Part shown: positions 54,168-62,857 of the stretch, piece by piece
Position numbering within the stretch: position 1 is the stretch's first letter
Layout: each line of letters begins with the position of its first letter
Notes under the pieces: generated by a model
Told to the model about the DNA's origin: nothing
Databases searched by the model: none
Seen by the model: only the letters and a program-made list of their open reading frames with translations
Program-made: the position numbers and the translations under genes
Source of the DNA: an uncultured Arsenicibacter sp.
GTDB lineage: Bacteria; Bacteroidota; Bacteroidia; Cytophagales; Spirosomataceae
Direction: 5' to 3'
Length of the DNA: 64,000 bases
Assembly (NCBI RefSeq): GCF_945952095.1
Contig: NZ_CAMFHL010000003.1
Location: 27,674 to 91,673, forward strand

Positions 54168-55376
54168 TTAGGCTACCGGTGCTTCGGCGGGGATGACGCC
54201 GAGTGCTTTGCCGACTTTTGTGAAGGCGGCGACGGCTTTCTGCAGGTGCTCCGGCTCGTGACCGGCCGAAACCTGTACCCGGATGCGGGCCTTGCCTTTC
54301 GGCACAACCGGGTAGAAAAACCCGATGACATAAATACCTTCTTCCAGTAAGCGTGCGGCAAACTGCTGGGCCAGCGGCGCATCGTACAACATGATCGGCA
54401 CAATCGGGTGCTCACCCGGAATAATATCGAATCCGGCTGCTGTCATAGCCTCCCGGAAATACCGGGTGTTGGCTTCCAGTTTATCGCGCAGGGCCGTTGA
54501 CTCCTCCAGAATATCCAGCACCGCCAGCGAGGCACCGACAATCGACGGAGCCAGGGTGTTCGAGAACAGATACGGGCGTGACCGCTGCCGCAGCATCTCC
54601 ACAATTTCCTTACGGGCTGCCGTAAACCCGCCCGAGGCACCACCCAGCGCTTTCCCGTAGGTGCCGGTAATGATGTCGATCCGGCCGAACACGTTTTTCA
54701 GTTCCGGTGTACCACGACCGGTTTTGCCCATAAATCCGCTGGCATGGCATTCGTCAACCATCACCAGGGCTTCGTATTTATCGGCGAGATCGCAGAGTTT
54801 GTCGAGCTGAGCAATCGTACCGTCCATCGAAAACACCCCGTCGGTCACGATCAGTTTACGGCGGCAACCCGATGCGGCCTGCAACTGTGCTTCCAGATCG
54901 GCCATGTCGTTGTTTTTATACCGGAACCGTTTGGCTTTACACAACCGGATACCGTCGATGATTGACGCGTGGTTGAGTTCATCCGAAATAATGGCATCTT
55001 CCTCGCCCAGCAGCGGTTCAAATACGCCGCCGTTGGCATCAAACGCCGCCGCATACAGAATGCAGTCTTCGGCACCGACAAAGGCGGCAGTCCGGCGTTC
55101 GAGTTCCTTGTGAATATCCTGCGTACCGCAGATAAACCGGACCGACGACATACCGAACCCGTGCGTATCCAGCGTTTTGTGCGCGGCTTCAATTACGGCC
55201 GGATGCGACGACAGGCCAAGGTAGTTGTTGGCGCAGAAATTAATCACTTCGCGGCCATCCTGAATGGCAATCGCGGCCGACTGCGGTGTAACAATGATGC
55301 GCTCGGCTTTATAGAGGCCGGCCTCCTGTAAGGCGTCAAGCTCCTGACGCAATTCGTTTTTCAGATTTCCGTACAT
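54168..55376 (-). CDS. kbl: Glycine C-acetyltransferase (2-amino-3-ketobutyrate CoA ligase)
   Basis: A 402-residue PLP enzyme cleaving 2-amino-3-oxobutanoate with CoA to glycine and acetyl-CoA, the second step of threonine catabolism. The N-terminus MYGNLKNELRQELDALQEAGLYK and INFCANNYLGLSSHP are diagnostic. The PLP lysine is K242 in TYGKALGGASGG, and substrate/PLP residues lie in DGVFSMDG and VDECHASGFMG. Length equals the family norm. It sits 10 bases downstream of the threonine dehydrogenase gene. Confidence 0.97.
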   Translation of the reverse strand: MYGNLKNELRQELDALQEAGLYKAERIIVTPQSAAIAIQDGREVINFCANNYLGLSSHPAVIEAAHKTLDTHGFGMSSVRFICGTQDIHKELERRTAAFVGAEDCILYAAAFDANGGVFEPLLGEEDAIISDELNHASIIDGIRLCKAKRFRYKNNDMADLEAQLQAASGCRRKLIVTDGVFSMDGTIAQLDKLCDLADKYEALVMVDECHASGFMGKTGRGTPELKNVFGRIDIITGTYGKALGGASGGFTAARKEIVEMLRQRSRPYLFSNTLAPSIVGASLAVLDILEESTALRDKLEANTRYFREAMTAAGFDIIPGEHPIVPIMLYDAPLAQQFAARLLEEGIYVIGFFYPVVPKGKARIRVQVSAGHEPEHLQKAVAAFTKVGKALGVIPAEAPVA

Positions 55377-55386
55377 GGCGGTTGAT

Positions 55387-56340
55387 TTATGCGGTTTGTT
55401 GATAAAATGCGGTCAGTTGATGGATCATTTCGCGGGTCATGCGCGGCAGATCGAACGCCGGTTGCCAGCCCCAGTCGCGCCGGGCAATCGAATCGTCGAT
55501 TGACTTTGGCCACGAATCGGCAATCTGCTGCCGGAAATCCGGTTTATAGTCGGTCTTGAAATCCGGGAAATGCCGCTGAATTTCAGCAGTAAGCTGTGCC
55601 GGTGTGAAGCTCATGCCTGCCAGGTTGTATGATGTCCGGACCTGGATACGGTCGGCAGGGGCATCCATCAGTTCAAGCGTTGCCCGGATGGCGTCATCCA
55701 TATAAATCATTGGCAGGAGCGTGTCCTGATCCAGGAAGCAGGTAAAGTTTTCACCTTTTACGGCCTCGTGGAAGATGGCTACGGCGTAGTCGGTGGTGCC
55801 GCCGCCCGGCATAGACTGGTAGCTGATCACGCCCGGATACCGCAGCGACCGGATGTCCAGCCCGTAACGTTTGTGGTAGTACAGCTGCCAGTTTTCGGCG
55901 GCCACCTTACTGATGCCATACACCGTTGCCGGATCGAGCGAGGCTGTCTGCGGTGTTTCGTATTTCGGTGCCTGATCGCCGAACGCAGCAATGGAGCTGG
56001 GCACAAACACCTTGTCGAGGCTGAAGGTGCGGGCCACTTCCAGGACGTTCAGCAGTGTCTGCATGTTCAGGTTCCAGGTCGCAATCGGATCGGTTTCGCC
56101 CTTTGCCGACAGCACGGCGGCGAGGTGGTAGATCTGGGTAACGCCGTGCGTCTGCACGATTGCGGCCAGATCGTCGGCACGGGTTGCGTCCAGCTGTACG
56201 AAGCGATGCCCGCCAGAGGCTGGTTTGCGGAGGTCAGCACCAATGACCTGATCCGCACCGAAACGGTGCTGAAGTTCGGGAAGGAGGGCTGTTCCGATTT
56301 GCCCGTTTGCACCAATGATTAAAACGGTTTCCTGTTTCAT
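55387..56340 (-). CDS. tdh: SDR-type L-threonine 3-dehydrogenase
   Basis: A 317-residue NAD-dependent epimerase/dehydratase-fold enzyme that oxidises L-threonine to 2-amino-3-oxobutanoate. The Rossmann loop is VLIIGANGQIGTALLPEL, and the catalytic YGISK (Tyr-x-x-x-Lys) follows the Ser-containing VFVPSSIAAFG strand. The SLRYPGVIS and PGGGTTDYAVAIFHEA blocks separate this SDR-type TDH from UDP-sugar epimerases. The zinc-dependent MDR-type tdh of E. coli is unrelated. It is first in the tdh-kbl operon and divergent from an Lrp/AsnC-type regulator. Confidence 0.93.
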   Translation of the reverse strand: MKQETVLIIGANGQIGTALLPELQHRFGADQVIGADLRKPASGGHRFVQLDATRADDLAAIVQTHGVTQIYHLAAVLSAKGETDPIATWNLNMQTLLNVLEVARTFSLDKVFVPSSIAAFGDQAPKYETPQTASLDPATVYGISKVAAENWQLYYHKRYGLDIRSLRYPGVISYQSMPGGGTTDYAVAIFHEAVKGENFTCFLDQDTLLPMIYMDDAIRATLELMDAPADRIQVRTSYNLAGMSFTPAQLTAEIQRHFPDFKTDYKPDFRQQIADSWPKSIDDSIARRDWGWQPAFDLPRMTREMIHQLTAFYQQTA

Positions 56341-56497
56341 AACGGCCTTTTGTTAAGGACTTCCGGGAGCATTAACCGCCGGAAGAGTTGTTTAGCGAAG
56401 CAATTATTGATGAAGTAATTTTATTGGCAAATCTATAAATGAAAGATAAAAAGATGGAATGTTGTTGAGAAATCAGTTAATATTGTGGTGTAGTGAT

Positions 56498-56540
56498 TTA
56501 TCTGTAGATAAAATATCTTATTCACTATTTCATAAGTGAA
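56498..56540. promoter_or_regulatory. Candidate operator between tdh and the Lrp-type gene
   Basis: Two palindromes: TTATCT-GT-AGATAA (56498-56511) and TTCACT-N8-AGTGAA (56521-56540), within a very AT-rich 222-base divergent spacer. They are plausible binding sites for the adjacent Lrp-type regulator. A TAGATTTG -7 box for tdh lies on the minus strand at 56428-56435. Confidence 0.45.
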
Positions 56541-56562
56541 CGGTTAAAGAAAAAATTTCTTC

Positions 56563-57024
56563 ATGGAGCCGATTGACGAAATTGACAAGACGATTCTGCG
56601 GCTGCTGCAGCAGGATGCCAAGCTGACGACCAAGGAAGTGGCGGCCCAGCTAAGCCTGACATTATCGCCGGTTTACGAACGGATAAAGCGGCTGGAAAAC
56701 CTTGGCTACATCCGGCAATACGTGGCAATTCTGGACAAAACCAGGCTTGGCCGGTCGATCACCACGTTTTGCCAGGTGTCGATGCGGTACCACGATAAGG
56801 CATTTATCGAAAAGTTTGAAGAAGAGGTGCAGAAACTGGAGGAGGTGCAGGAGTGCTACCACATGGCGGGTCAGGTCGACTTTCTGCTGAAAATAAACAT
56901 CAGCAGTCTGGACGAATACCACGATTTTGTGAAAAATAAACTGTCCCAGATTGAAAATATCGGTATCCTGAACAGCACCTTTGTGTTAAAGGAAATTAAG
57001 CACGAACTTGGTTACCGGGTGTAA
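56563..57024 (+). CDS. Lrp/AsnC family transcriptional regulator
   Basis: A 153-residue feast/famine regulator. An N-terminal winged helix-turn-helix (DKTILRLLQQDAKLTTKEVAAQLSLTLSPVYERIKRLE) is followed by an RAM/AsnC ligand-binding domain (FCQVSMRYHD..., VDFLLKINISSLDEYHDFV). It is divergent from tdh-kbl, which makes local control of threonine-to-glycine catabolism by an amino-acid effector the simplest reading. A LacI-type gene follows after 14 bases and is probably co-transcribed. Confidence 0.94.
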   Translation: MEPIDEIDKTILRLLQQDAKLTTKEVAAQLSLTLSPVYERIKRLENLGYIRQYVAILDKTRLGRSITTFCQVSMRYHDKAFIEKFEEEVQKLEEVQECYHMAGQVDFLLKINISSLDEYHDFVKNKLSQIENIGILNSTFVLKEIKHELGYRV

Positions 57025-57038
57025 CGCATGGATAAACG

Positions 57039-58055
57039 ATGAAAGAAGCCGTAACGATCAAGGAAATTGCCCGCCGGTTAGCGATCTCACCGTCGACGGT
57101 TTCGCGTGCGTTGCAGGATCACCCGCGGATCAGCATCGCCACCCGGCAGGCTGTCCGGGCGCTGGCAGAAGAACTGAAATACCTGCCCAGTACGACGGCC
57201 CGTAACCTGCGGCAGGGAAAAACGGGGATAATCGGGGTAGTGGTACCCGAAATCCGCGAAAACTTCTTTTCGGAGGTACTCAACGGGGTCGAAGAAATTG
57301 CTTTCGACCGGAATTATACGGTTGCGCTCTACCAGTCGCATGACCGCTATGACCGCGAAAAGCAGATTCTGGACGTACTGGCCGCGCAGCGGGTCGACGG
57401 CGTGCTGCTGTCGGTAGCAAAGGAGTCGCGGCGGTTTGAGCACATTCAGCGCCTGATTGATTTACAGATTCCGGTGGTTTTGTTCGACCGGATACCGCCT
57501 GACATTCAGACGCATCAGGTAAGCTGCGATATGGAAAAGGGTGCGTATGATGCTATCAAATGGCTGGCCGGCCGGGGCCACCGCCGGATTGCCTTACTCA
57601 ACGGCCCGCATCCGCTGGTGGCCAGTGAGGAGCGCTACAGGGGGTATATCAAGGCTTTGCTCGAAGAAGGATTGCCGGTCGAAAATGCGCTGATCAAGCG
57701 GGTGGATCTGACCCGTGCAGACATTCATCAGAAAATGAGCCAGTTGCTGGTCCTGCCGGAACCGCCCGATGCGGTGCTGGCCTTCAACGATTACGTGGCG
57801 CTCGATGCCATGCAGGTCTGCCGGATGCAGGGCCTGCGCATGAATCAGGATATTGTGTTTGTGAGTTTTGCCAATCTCCCCCTGAACGCCTACCTCGAAC
57901 AGCCGCCGATGGCGTCGGTAGAACAGCATCCGTTCCAGATCGGGCAGACGGCCGCTGCCATTCTGATGTCGGTGTTACAGGAGAAGGAGCCGGTGTCTGA
58001 CTGGAAGCAGGTTATGCTTGAACCCCGGCTTGTTTTACACAACGGACAGTTATAG
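57039..58055 (+). CDS. LacI family transcriptional regulator
   Basis: A 338-residue repressor: N-terminal LacI helix-turn-helix (TIKEIARRLAISPSTVSRAL, residues 4-23) with hinge helix TARNLRQGKTGIIGVVVPE, then a periplasmic-binding-protein-like effector domain (IALLNGPHPLVASEERYRGY, VLAFNDYVALDAM). Length matches the family. The SPSTVSRAL recognition helix type is compatible with a CAAACGTTTG-like operator such as the pair at 53008-53046, but binding is not shown. It likely responds to a sugar. Confidence 0.94.
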   Translation: MKEAVTIKEIARRLAISPSTVSRALQDHPRISIATRQAVRALAEELKYLPSTTARNLRQGKTGIIGVVVPEIRENFFSEVLNGVEEIAFDRNYTVALYQSHDRYDREKQILDVLAAQRVDGVLLSVAKESRRFEHIQRLIDLQIPVVLFDRIPPDIQTHQVSCDMEKGAYDAIKWLAGRGHRRIALLNGPHPLVASEERYRGYIKALLEEGLPVENALIKRVDLTRADIHQKMSQLLVLPEPPDAVLAFNDYVALDAMQVCRMQGLRMNQDIVFVSFANLPLNAYLEQPPMASVEQHPFQIGQTAAAILMSVLQEKEPVSDWKQVMLEPRLVLHNGQL

Positions 58056-58073
58056 CGAGCAGGATAAACAAAA

Positions 58074-58221
58074 TTGTCTGACAGGATTACAGGATTATTA
58101 TGATTTTTGGCCGGGCGCTGTGTGTCTTGTAATCCTGTCAGATAATTGTTGAGTTTAACAGGATTGGTATCAGCCTGCTAACTGTTTGCAATGAAAGACA
58201 TGTATATCATGTAATCCTGTC
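58074..58221. repeat. ACAGGATTACA repeat cluster
   Basis: An 18-base inverted repeat with one mismatch (TTGTCTGACAGGATTACA at 58074-58091, inverted at 58128-58145) is followed by a partial TTTAACAGGATT (near 58154) and a further inverted CATGTAATCCTGTC (58208-58221). Same family as 41267-41448. It occupies the space between the LacI gene and the SDR gene. Confidence 0.8.
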
Positions 58222-58290
58222 TAACTATACTTTTCTGGTAAATCCTGCCAAAAATGATCAATTTTGCGCCCTGATAACTTAATTGGAACG

Positions 58291-59091
58291 ATGGCAAAAG
58301 TTGTGCTCATTACCGGCGCGTCGACCGGCCTGGGTGAAAGCATTGGCAATCACCTGGTGCAGAAAGGGTATATCGTGTACGGCACTTCGCGGAATATTGA
58401 AGGCCAGAAAAAGGCGTTTAAAACGCTGAACATGGATGTCAGCAATGAAGAAAGCGTTGGGCGCGGCATTGAGCGGGTACTGGCCGAACAGGGTCAGATC
58501 GACGTACTGATCAACAATGCCGGTCTGGGTATTGCCGGTCCGGTGGAGTCGTTGTTGACCGATGACATAGCCCGTGTGCTGGATACCAACGTGATCGGGG
58601 CGGTACGCACCATTCAGGCTGTTCTGCCGCACATGCGTGACCGCCGGGTGGGCCTCATCATAAACATCAGTTCAATTGCGGCCGAGGCCGGGCTGCCGTA
58701 TCGCGGGGCCTACAGTGCCAGCAAAGCGGCCCTCGACCGGATTACCGAAGCGCTGCGGCTGGAACTGGCGCCGTTCGGCGTACAGGCCTGTACCGTCCAG
58801 CCCGGCGGTGTCCGTACTGACATTAACAAAAACCGACTGAAGGTGCAGTTACCCGGCACAAGTGTCTACAAAAAAACATTCGAGCGAACCTACGAGCTGA
58901 TAGACGAAAGTGTGAGTCAGGGCCTGGCCCCGGAGCTGTTCGGTGAATTAATCGAAAAAATCATCAACACCCCGCAGGTAGATCGTCTGTACCGCCTTGG
59001 CAAACCGCTGGAAAAGTTTTCGGTCATCCTGAAACGGATTTTACCCGTCGCCACATACGAAAAAATGATCCGCAAGCATTACGACATGTAA
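58291..59091 (+). CDS. Short-chain dehydrogenase/reductase (SDR)
   Basis: A 266-residue classical SDR. Cofactor loop TGASTGLGESIG, NNAGLGI strand, catalytic Ser in INISSIAAEAGLP, and YSASK Tyr-x-x-x-Lys. The TSRN after the second strand suggests NADP preference. Family members oxidise or reduce alcohols, lipids or sugars; substrate unknown. The ATG at 58291 is preferred over the in-frame 58264 opening because the family starts at KVVLITG. Confidence 0.92.
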   Translation: MAKVVLITGASTGLGESIGNHLVQKGYIVYGTSRNIEGQKKAFKTLNMDVSNEESVGRGIERVLAEQGQIDVLINNAGLGIAGPVESLLTDDIARVLDTNVIGAVRTIQAVLPHMRDRRVGLIINISSIAAEAGLPYRGAYSASKAALDRITEALRLELAPFGVQACTVQPGGVRTDINKNRLKVQLPGTSVYKKTFERTYELIDESVSQGLAPELFGELIEKIINTPQVDRLYRLGKPLEKFSVILKRILPVATYEKMIRKHYDM

Positions 59092-59100
59092 CACAACCGT

Positions 59101-59216
59101 AGGGGTCACCCCACGTGGTGACCCAAAGCCAGATAGAACGGTGACCCAACTAAGCGAATATGGTGACCCAACCGAGCGAGTGCAATCACCCAACCCACCT
59201 GGAACGGAGCCCCAAC
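59101..59216. repeat. GGTCACC palindrome plus five-fold 22-base tandem repeat
   Basis: A GGTCACCCCACGTGGTGACC palindrome (59104-59123) runs into five degenerate copies of a unit with core GGTGACCCAA. Unit starts are at 59117, 59140, 59162, 59184 and 59206, a period of 22 bases (23 for the first). The palindrome shares its core with the terminator at 17616. It fills the space between the SDR and glycosyltransferase genes. Confidence 0.75.
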
Positions 59217-59232
59217 CCCAAACACATACAGT

Positions 59233-60105
59233 ATGAAAGTCAGTGGATTCACCATTATCCGGAATGCCCTGAAATACGATTATCCGATTGTCGAAGCCAT
59301 CCGGTCAATTCTGCCGGTTTGCGATGAAGTGGTGGTCGCCGTCGGAAATTCGGAGGATGGTACCCGCGAGCTGGTAGCCGGGCTGAGCCCTAAAATCCGG
59401 ATTATCGACACCGTCTGGGACGATAGTCTGCGGGAAGGCGGACGGGTGCTGGCCGTAGAGACCGACAAGGCCCTGGCCGCCATTTCGCCCGATGCCGACT
59501 GGGCCTTTTACATTCAGGGCGATGAGGTAATCCACGAAAAGTACCTGCCCGTGGTCAGGCAGGCCATGGAGCAGTACCTGAACCAGCCCGAAGTAGAGGG
59601 GCTGCTGTTTAATTACCTGCATTTTTACGGGTCGTACCGCTACGTGGGCGACTCCCGCCGCTGGTACCGCCGCGAAATACGCGTGATCCGGCCGACGGGC
59701 AACGTCGTGGCCTATCGCGATGCGCAGGGCTTCCGGACGGTTGAGAACAAAAAGCTGCATGTCAAACTCATTGATGCCTGGGTTTACCATTATGGCTGGG
59801 TGAAACCGCCGGATAAACAGAAAGCCAAGCTCCGTGATTTCGGCCGGTTGTGGAACGATGACACAAAAATGGACGGTGTGCTCGAACGGGCCGAGACATT
59901 CGACTATTCCGGTATTGATGCCCTGGCGCTGTTCAAAGACACGCATCCCGCCGTCATGCAGGAACGCGTCGACCGTATGAACTGGCTGTTCGACTTTGAC
60001 ATTAAGCAGAAAAAATATTCGCCTAAAAACCGGCTTCTGATGGCTATTCAGCGCTGGACGGGCTGGCGCGTCGGCGAATACCGGAATTACAAACTGCTGC
60101 GCTAA
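59233..60105 (+). CDS. Glycosyltransferase family 2-like protein
   Basis: A 290-residue cytoplasmic or membrane-associated glycosyltransferase-like protein. The GT-A start FTIIRNALKYDYPIVEAIRSILP is followed by VVVAVGNSEDGTREL, typical of the first beta-alpha unit. A DWAFYIQGDEVIHE stretch occupies the position of the metal-binding DxD (here QGDE). Charged aromatic stretches follow (YRYVGDSRRWYRREIRVIR). Its end overlaps the convergent dprA by 4 bases. Acceptor and donor unknown. Confidence 0.82.
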   Translation: MKVSGFTIIRNALKYDYPIVEAIRSILPVCDEVVVAVGNSEDGTRELVAGLSPKIRIIDTVWDDSLREGGRVLAVETDKALAAISPDADWAFYIQGDEVIHEKYLPVVRQAMEQYLNQPEVEGLLFNYLHFYGSYRYVGDSRRWYRREIRVIRPTGNVVAYRDAQGFRTVENKKLHVKLIDAWVYHYGWVKPPDKQKAKLRDFGRLWNDDTKMDGVLERAETFDYSGIDALALFKDTHPAVMQERVDRMNWLFDFDIKQKKYSPKNRLLMAIQRWTGWRVGEYRNYKLLR

Positions 60106-61136
60106 ACATAAACGACCTGGTATTTTTTGCCGGGCAGCGCCCTGATGATACCCTGAAATTCGAGATTGAGCAGGAGAGAAGCCAGGCGGCCCATCGGAAT
60201 CTGACTTTTCCAGCTGAGGTCGTCAATGTGCAGGTCGTTTTGCTGCCGGAGCAGGGCAACAACCTGGCTTTCTTCCTCCGTAAACTGATGCGACAGCAGG
60301 CTGGCGTTTGATTTACCCGTCCGGCCGGCCTGTTCCGGCTGATCCCAGTTCATGGCCGTAATCAGGTCGTCGGGACTGGGATAAATCCGGGCTTTGTTCT
60401 CACGGATCAGTTTGTTGCAGCCCAGGGAGAATGTCTGATTCAGCTGCCCTGGCACCGCAAAAACCTCTCTGTGGTAGTTATTCGCGTATTCGGCCGTAAT
60501 CAGGCTCCCGCTTTTGACCGCTGACTCAACCACAACAACCATGTCGCTGAGACCGGCAATGATCCGGTTACGGGCCGGAAATAACCGCGCGTCGGGTTTG
60601 ATACCAGGCCGGTTTTCGGTCAGCAAACCACCTTGAATAAGCATTTCCTGGGCCGTTTTCTGGTGCACAGACGGGTAAATCACATCCAGCCCGCTGATGA
60701 TGCTGACCCCGTACGGTTTCATGCCCTGCACAATGTCTTCCGTAACCCGGCGGCCGTAGTCTGTTGCCTGCCGTGTACCGACCAGAGCGAGTGTCCGGCG
60801 CGCGTTGAGGTCGGCCGTGCCCTGCGCATAGAGCATTACCGGTGCGTCGTACAGGTCTTTGAGGCGTTTGGGATAGGCTTCGTCGGTATAAAACAAGGCC
60901 CTTGCCTCCATCCGGTCTAGTTTCTGCACTGTTTTTTCGGCCTCCTGGCGGACGGGTGTATGCAGGACGGCATGCGCCGTAGCGGGCCCGATGCCCGGTA
61001 TTTTCTGTAATCTCACCGGAGTGCTCCGGAATACATCCTGCGCCGAGCCGCAGTAGCTGATTAACTGACGGATCAGGATGTCGCCGATGCCCGGCACAAG
61101 CGTTAACGCAATCTGGTGGAGTTTTTCGTCGGTCAC
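60102..61136 (-). CDS. dprA: DNA-processing protein DprA with an internal deletion
   Basis: DprA loads RecA on incoming single-stranded DNA during transformation. Helix-hairpin-helix at the N-terminus (LVPGIGDILIRQLI, IPGIGPATAHAVL), Rossmann core with LVGTRQATDYGRR, GGLLTENRPGIKPDARLFPARNRIIAGLSDMVVVVESA and a C-terminal winged-helix domain. After SIISGL the protein jumps directly to DVIYPSVHQ: the conserved stretch normally between them (SGLA-GID..AH..AL...T..VL..GLDVIYP), about 27-30 residues, is absent. The frame is kept. The GTG at 61136 (VTDEKLHQIALTL) is taken as start; another GTG at 61169 is in frame and is preceded by a stop, and no ATG is available. Activity is doubtful. Confidence 0.88.
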   Translation of the reverse strand: MTDEKLHQIALTLVPGIGDILIRQLISYCGSAQDVFRSTPVRLQKIPGIGPATAHAVLHTPVRQEAEKTVQKLDRMEARALFYTDEAYPKRLKDLYDAPVMLYAQGTADLNARRTLALVGTRQATDYGRRVTEDIVQGMKPYGVSIISGLDVIYPSVHQKTAQEMLIQGGLLTENRPGIKPDARLFPARNRIIAGLSDMVVVVESAVKSGSLITAEYANNYHREVFAVPGQLNQTFSLGCNKLIRENKARIYPSPDDLITAMNWDQPEQAGRTGKSNASLLSHQFTEEESQVVALLRQQNDLHIDDLSWKSQIPMGRLASLLLNLEFQGIIRALPGKKYQVVYV

Positions 61137-61307
61137 AGGCTTATTATTAAGAATTCGTGTAATGAACACGTACCAATGTTACATTGGCTTCACTTGTGAC
61201 GGTAAAACCCGTTAAATGGACACGGTATCTTTACGTTTCATTCATATTGAAGTAATCTCCGGAGTAGAATTTTGCAGGTGATTCAGGTAATCATCTATCT
61301 ACTCTAC

Positions 61308-62795
61308 ATGTACAATACCAACCTTCTTAAAGTATCAGCCGTTATCTTAAGCGTAACGGCTTTTTTCGCCTGTTCAACAAACGAGCCGTCGAACGGGGTA
61401 AATTCAAACATTATTTTCAAGGCGCATTCCGTCAATCCGTCGCTGGTGAAAACAATGACGGGCTTTGAGAGCCTTGAGGTACTGCCGCTGATCAGCTCGG
61501 ACGACAAACTGGAACAGTCGCCGAACTTTGTGTACGGTGGCCAGCCCGACGGTGCCGGTCTGATGAAAGACCCGGCGAGTGATGGCTACATTTTCGTGAC
61601 CAACCACGAATACCTGCGCTCTGCCTCACGCGTTTACCTCGACAAAACGCTGAAACCGGTAAAAGGGGAGTACATCGTCAACTACGAAGGCGGAGTTTGG
61701 CGGCTGTGTTCGGCTACCCTCGCAACGCCTGATGTGCATGGCTTCGGCCCTGTATTTCTGACTGCCGGAGAGAGTGGTGCCGAGTCGATGGTGCATGCGA
61801 TCAGTCCGGTGGGTGCTGCCGACGTGAAAAACAAAGACCGTGTACTGCCTGCGCTCGGCAAGGCATCAATGGAAAATGCCGTACCGCTGCCGAAAGATGC
61901 TTTCGCCGGTAAAACGGTGATTATCATCGGTGAAGATGACTCAAACGGTCAGTTACTGGCGTATGTTTCCAACACCGTGGGTGATCTGCAGAATGGTAAA
62001 CTTTATTTCCTGCGTCAGAAAAGCCAGGACCCTGTTGAGACAAACATGAAAGTCGGTCAGTCGTACGACGTTGAGTTCGTGGAAGTAGATAACGCGAAAA
62101 CCCTGACGGGTGCGCAGATCGCTTCGTTGTCGGTGGAGAAAAAAGCCATACAGTTTGCCCGTGTCGAAGATGTGGATTACCGCAAGGGCGGCGGGGCTAA
62201 CAGCCGCGAGGTTTACTTTACCGCAACCGGTGTTGCGGCTGCTCAGAAAGACCCGATTGCCGGTAAAACCATGTGGGGCCGTGTCTACAAGCTGGTGCTG
62301 GACGCCGCCAATCCGCTGGCGGGTAAGCTGACACCGGTCATCGACGGTGAGGTTGATCCGGGCAACAGCATTGTGAACCCGGATAACCTGTGCGTAACCG
62401 AAAATTACGTTTACATTCAGGAAGACGGCGACTCGTTCTATCTGGACAACAAACACGATGGCCGCATCTGGCAGTTCAATATCGCAACCGGTCAGAATAA
62501 AGCGATGATTGAAATGAATCACCGCCGGACAGATGCTACGTTTAACGCGAAGTATAACTCCCTAAATACGAACCTGCTGAGCTCATGGGAGTACGGTGCG
62601 ATGCTCGATATTTCAGACATCGTCGGCGTGCCGAATACGTTCATGATCAACCTGCACCCGCACACCTGGCGTGACATGAAATACAGCAATGCTGATGGCA
62701 GCTCCGTGAGCAAGGCAACCAGTCTGTCTGATGCTGCAACAGGCGCTTATGCCGAAGGTGGTCAGACTATTATCGTTCGAGGCATTCCCCGCTAA
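61308..62795 (+). CDS. PhoX-like (DUF839) lipoprotein
   Basis: A 495-residue lipoprotein (lipobox SVTAFFACS, Cys about residue 22). The mature part matches the PhoX alkaline-phosphatase propeller: DGYIFVTNHEYLRS, a GGVWRLCSA strand, RVEDVDYRKG, YFTATGVA, and VNPDNLCVTENYVYIQEDGD. The NHE and Q/EDG acidic motifs correspond to metal-binding positions in PhoX, a calcium/iron phosphomonoesterase; activity on phosphate esters here is inferred. The ATG at 61308 gives a normal lipoprotein signal. A terminator follows and a cytochrome peroxidase gene starts 62 bases later. Confidence 0.75.
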   Translation: MYNTNLLKVSAVILSVTAFFACSTNEPSNGVNSNIIFKAHSVNPSLVKTMTGFESLEVLPLISSDDKLEQSPNFVYGGQPDGAGLMKDPASDGYIFVTNHEYLRSASRVYLDKTLKPVKGEYIVNYEGGVWRLCSATLATPDVHGFGPVFLTAGESGAESMVHAISPVGAADVKNKDRVLPALGKASMENAVPLPKDAFAGKTVIIIGEDDSNGQLLAYVSNTVGDLQNGKLYFLRQKSQDPVETNMKVGQSYDVEFVEVDNAKTLTGAQIASLSVEKKAIQFARVEDVDYRKGGGANSREVYFTATGVAAAQKDPIAGKTMWGRVYKLVLDAANPLAGKLTPVIDGEVDPGNSIVNPDNLCVTENYVYIQEDGDSFYLDNKHDGRIWQFNIATGQNKAMIEMNHRRTDATFNAKYNSLNTNLLSSWEYGAMLDISDIVGVPNTFMINLHPHTWRDMKYSNADGSSVSKATSLSDAATGAYAEGGQTIIVRGIPR

Positions 62796-62815
62796 TCCAA
62801 TTTAACTGAAAACCG

Positions 62816-62849
62816 GCCCCTCATGCCTGTGTGTGAGGGGCTTCTTTTG
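62816..62849 (+). terminator. Intrinsic terminator
   Basis: Arms GCCCCTCA (62816-62823) and TGAGGGGC (62834-62841) followed by a T-rich stretch, just before the ATG of the next gene. Confidence 0.75.
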
Positions 62850-62857
62850 TTAATCCT

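Noticed and set aside
59117..59216. Possible CRISPR array
   Set aside because: Period is only 22 bases with no separate repeat and spacer structure, and no cas genes are present.
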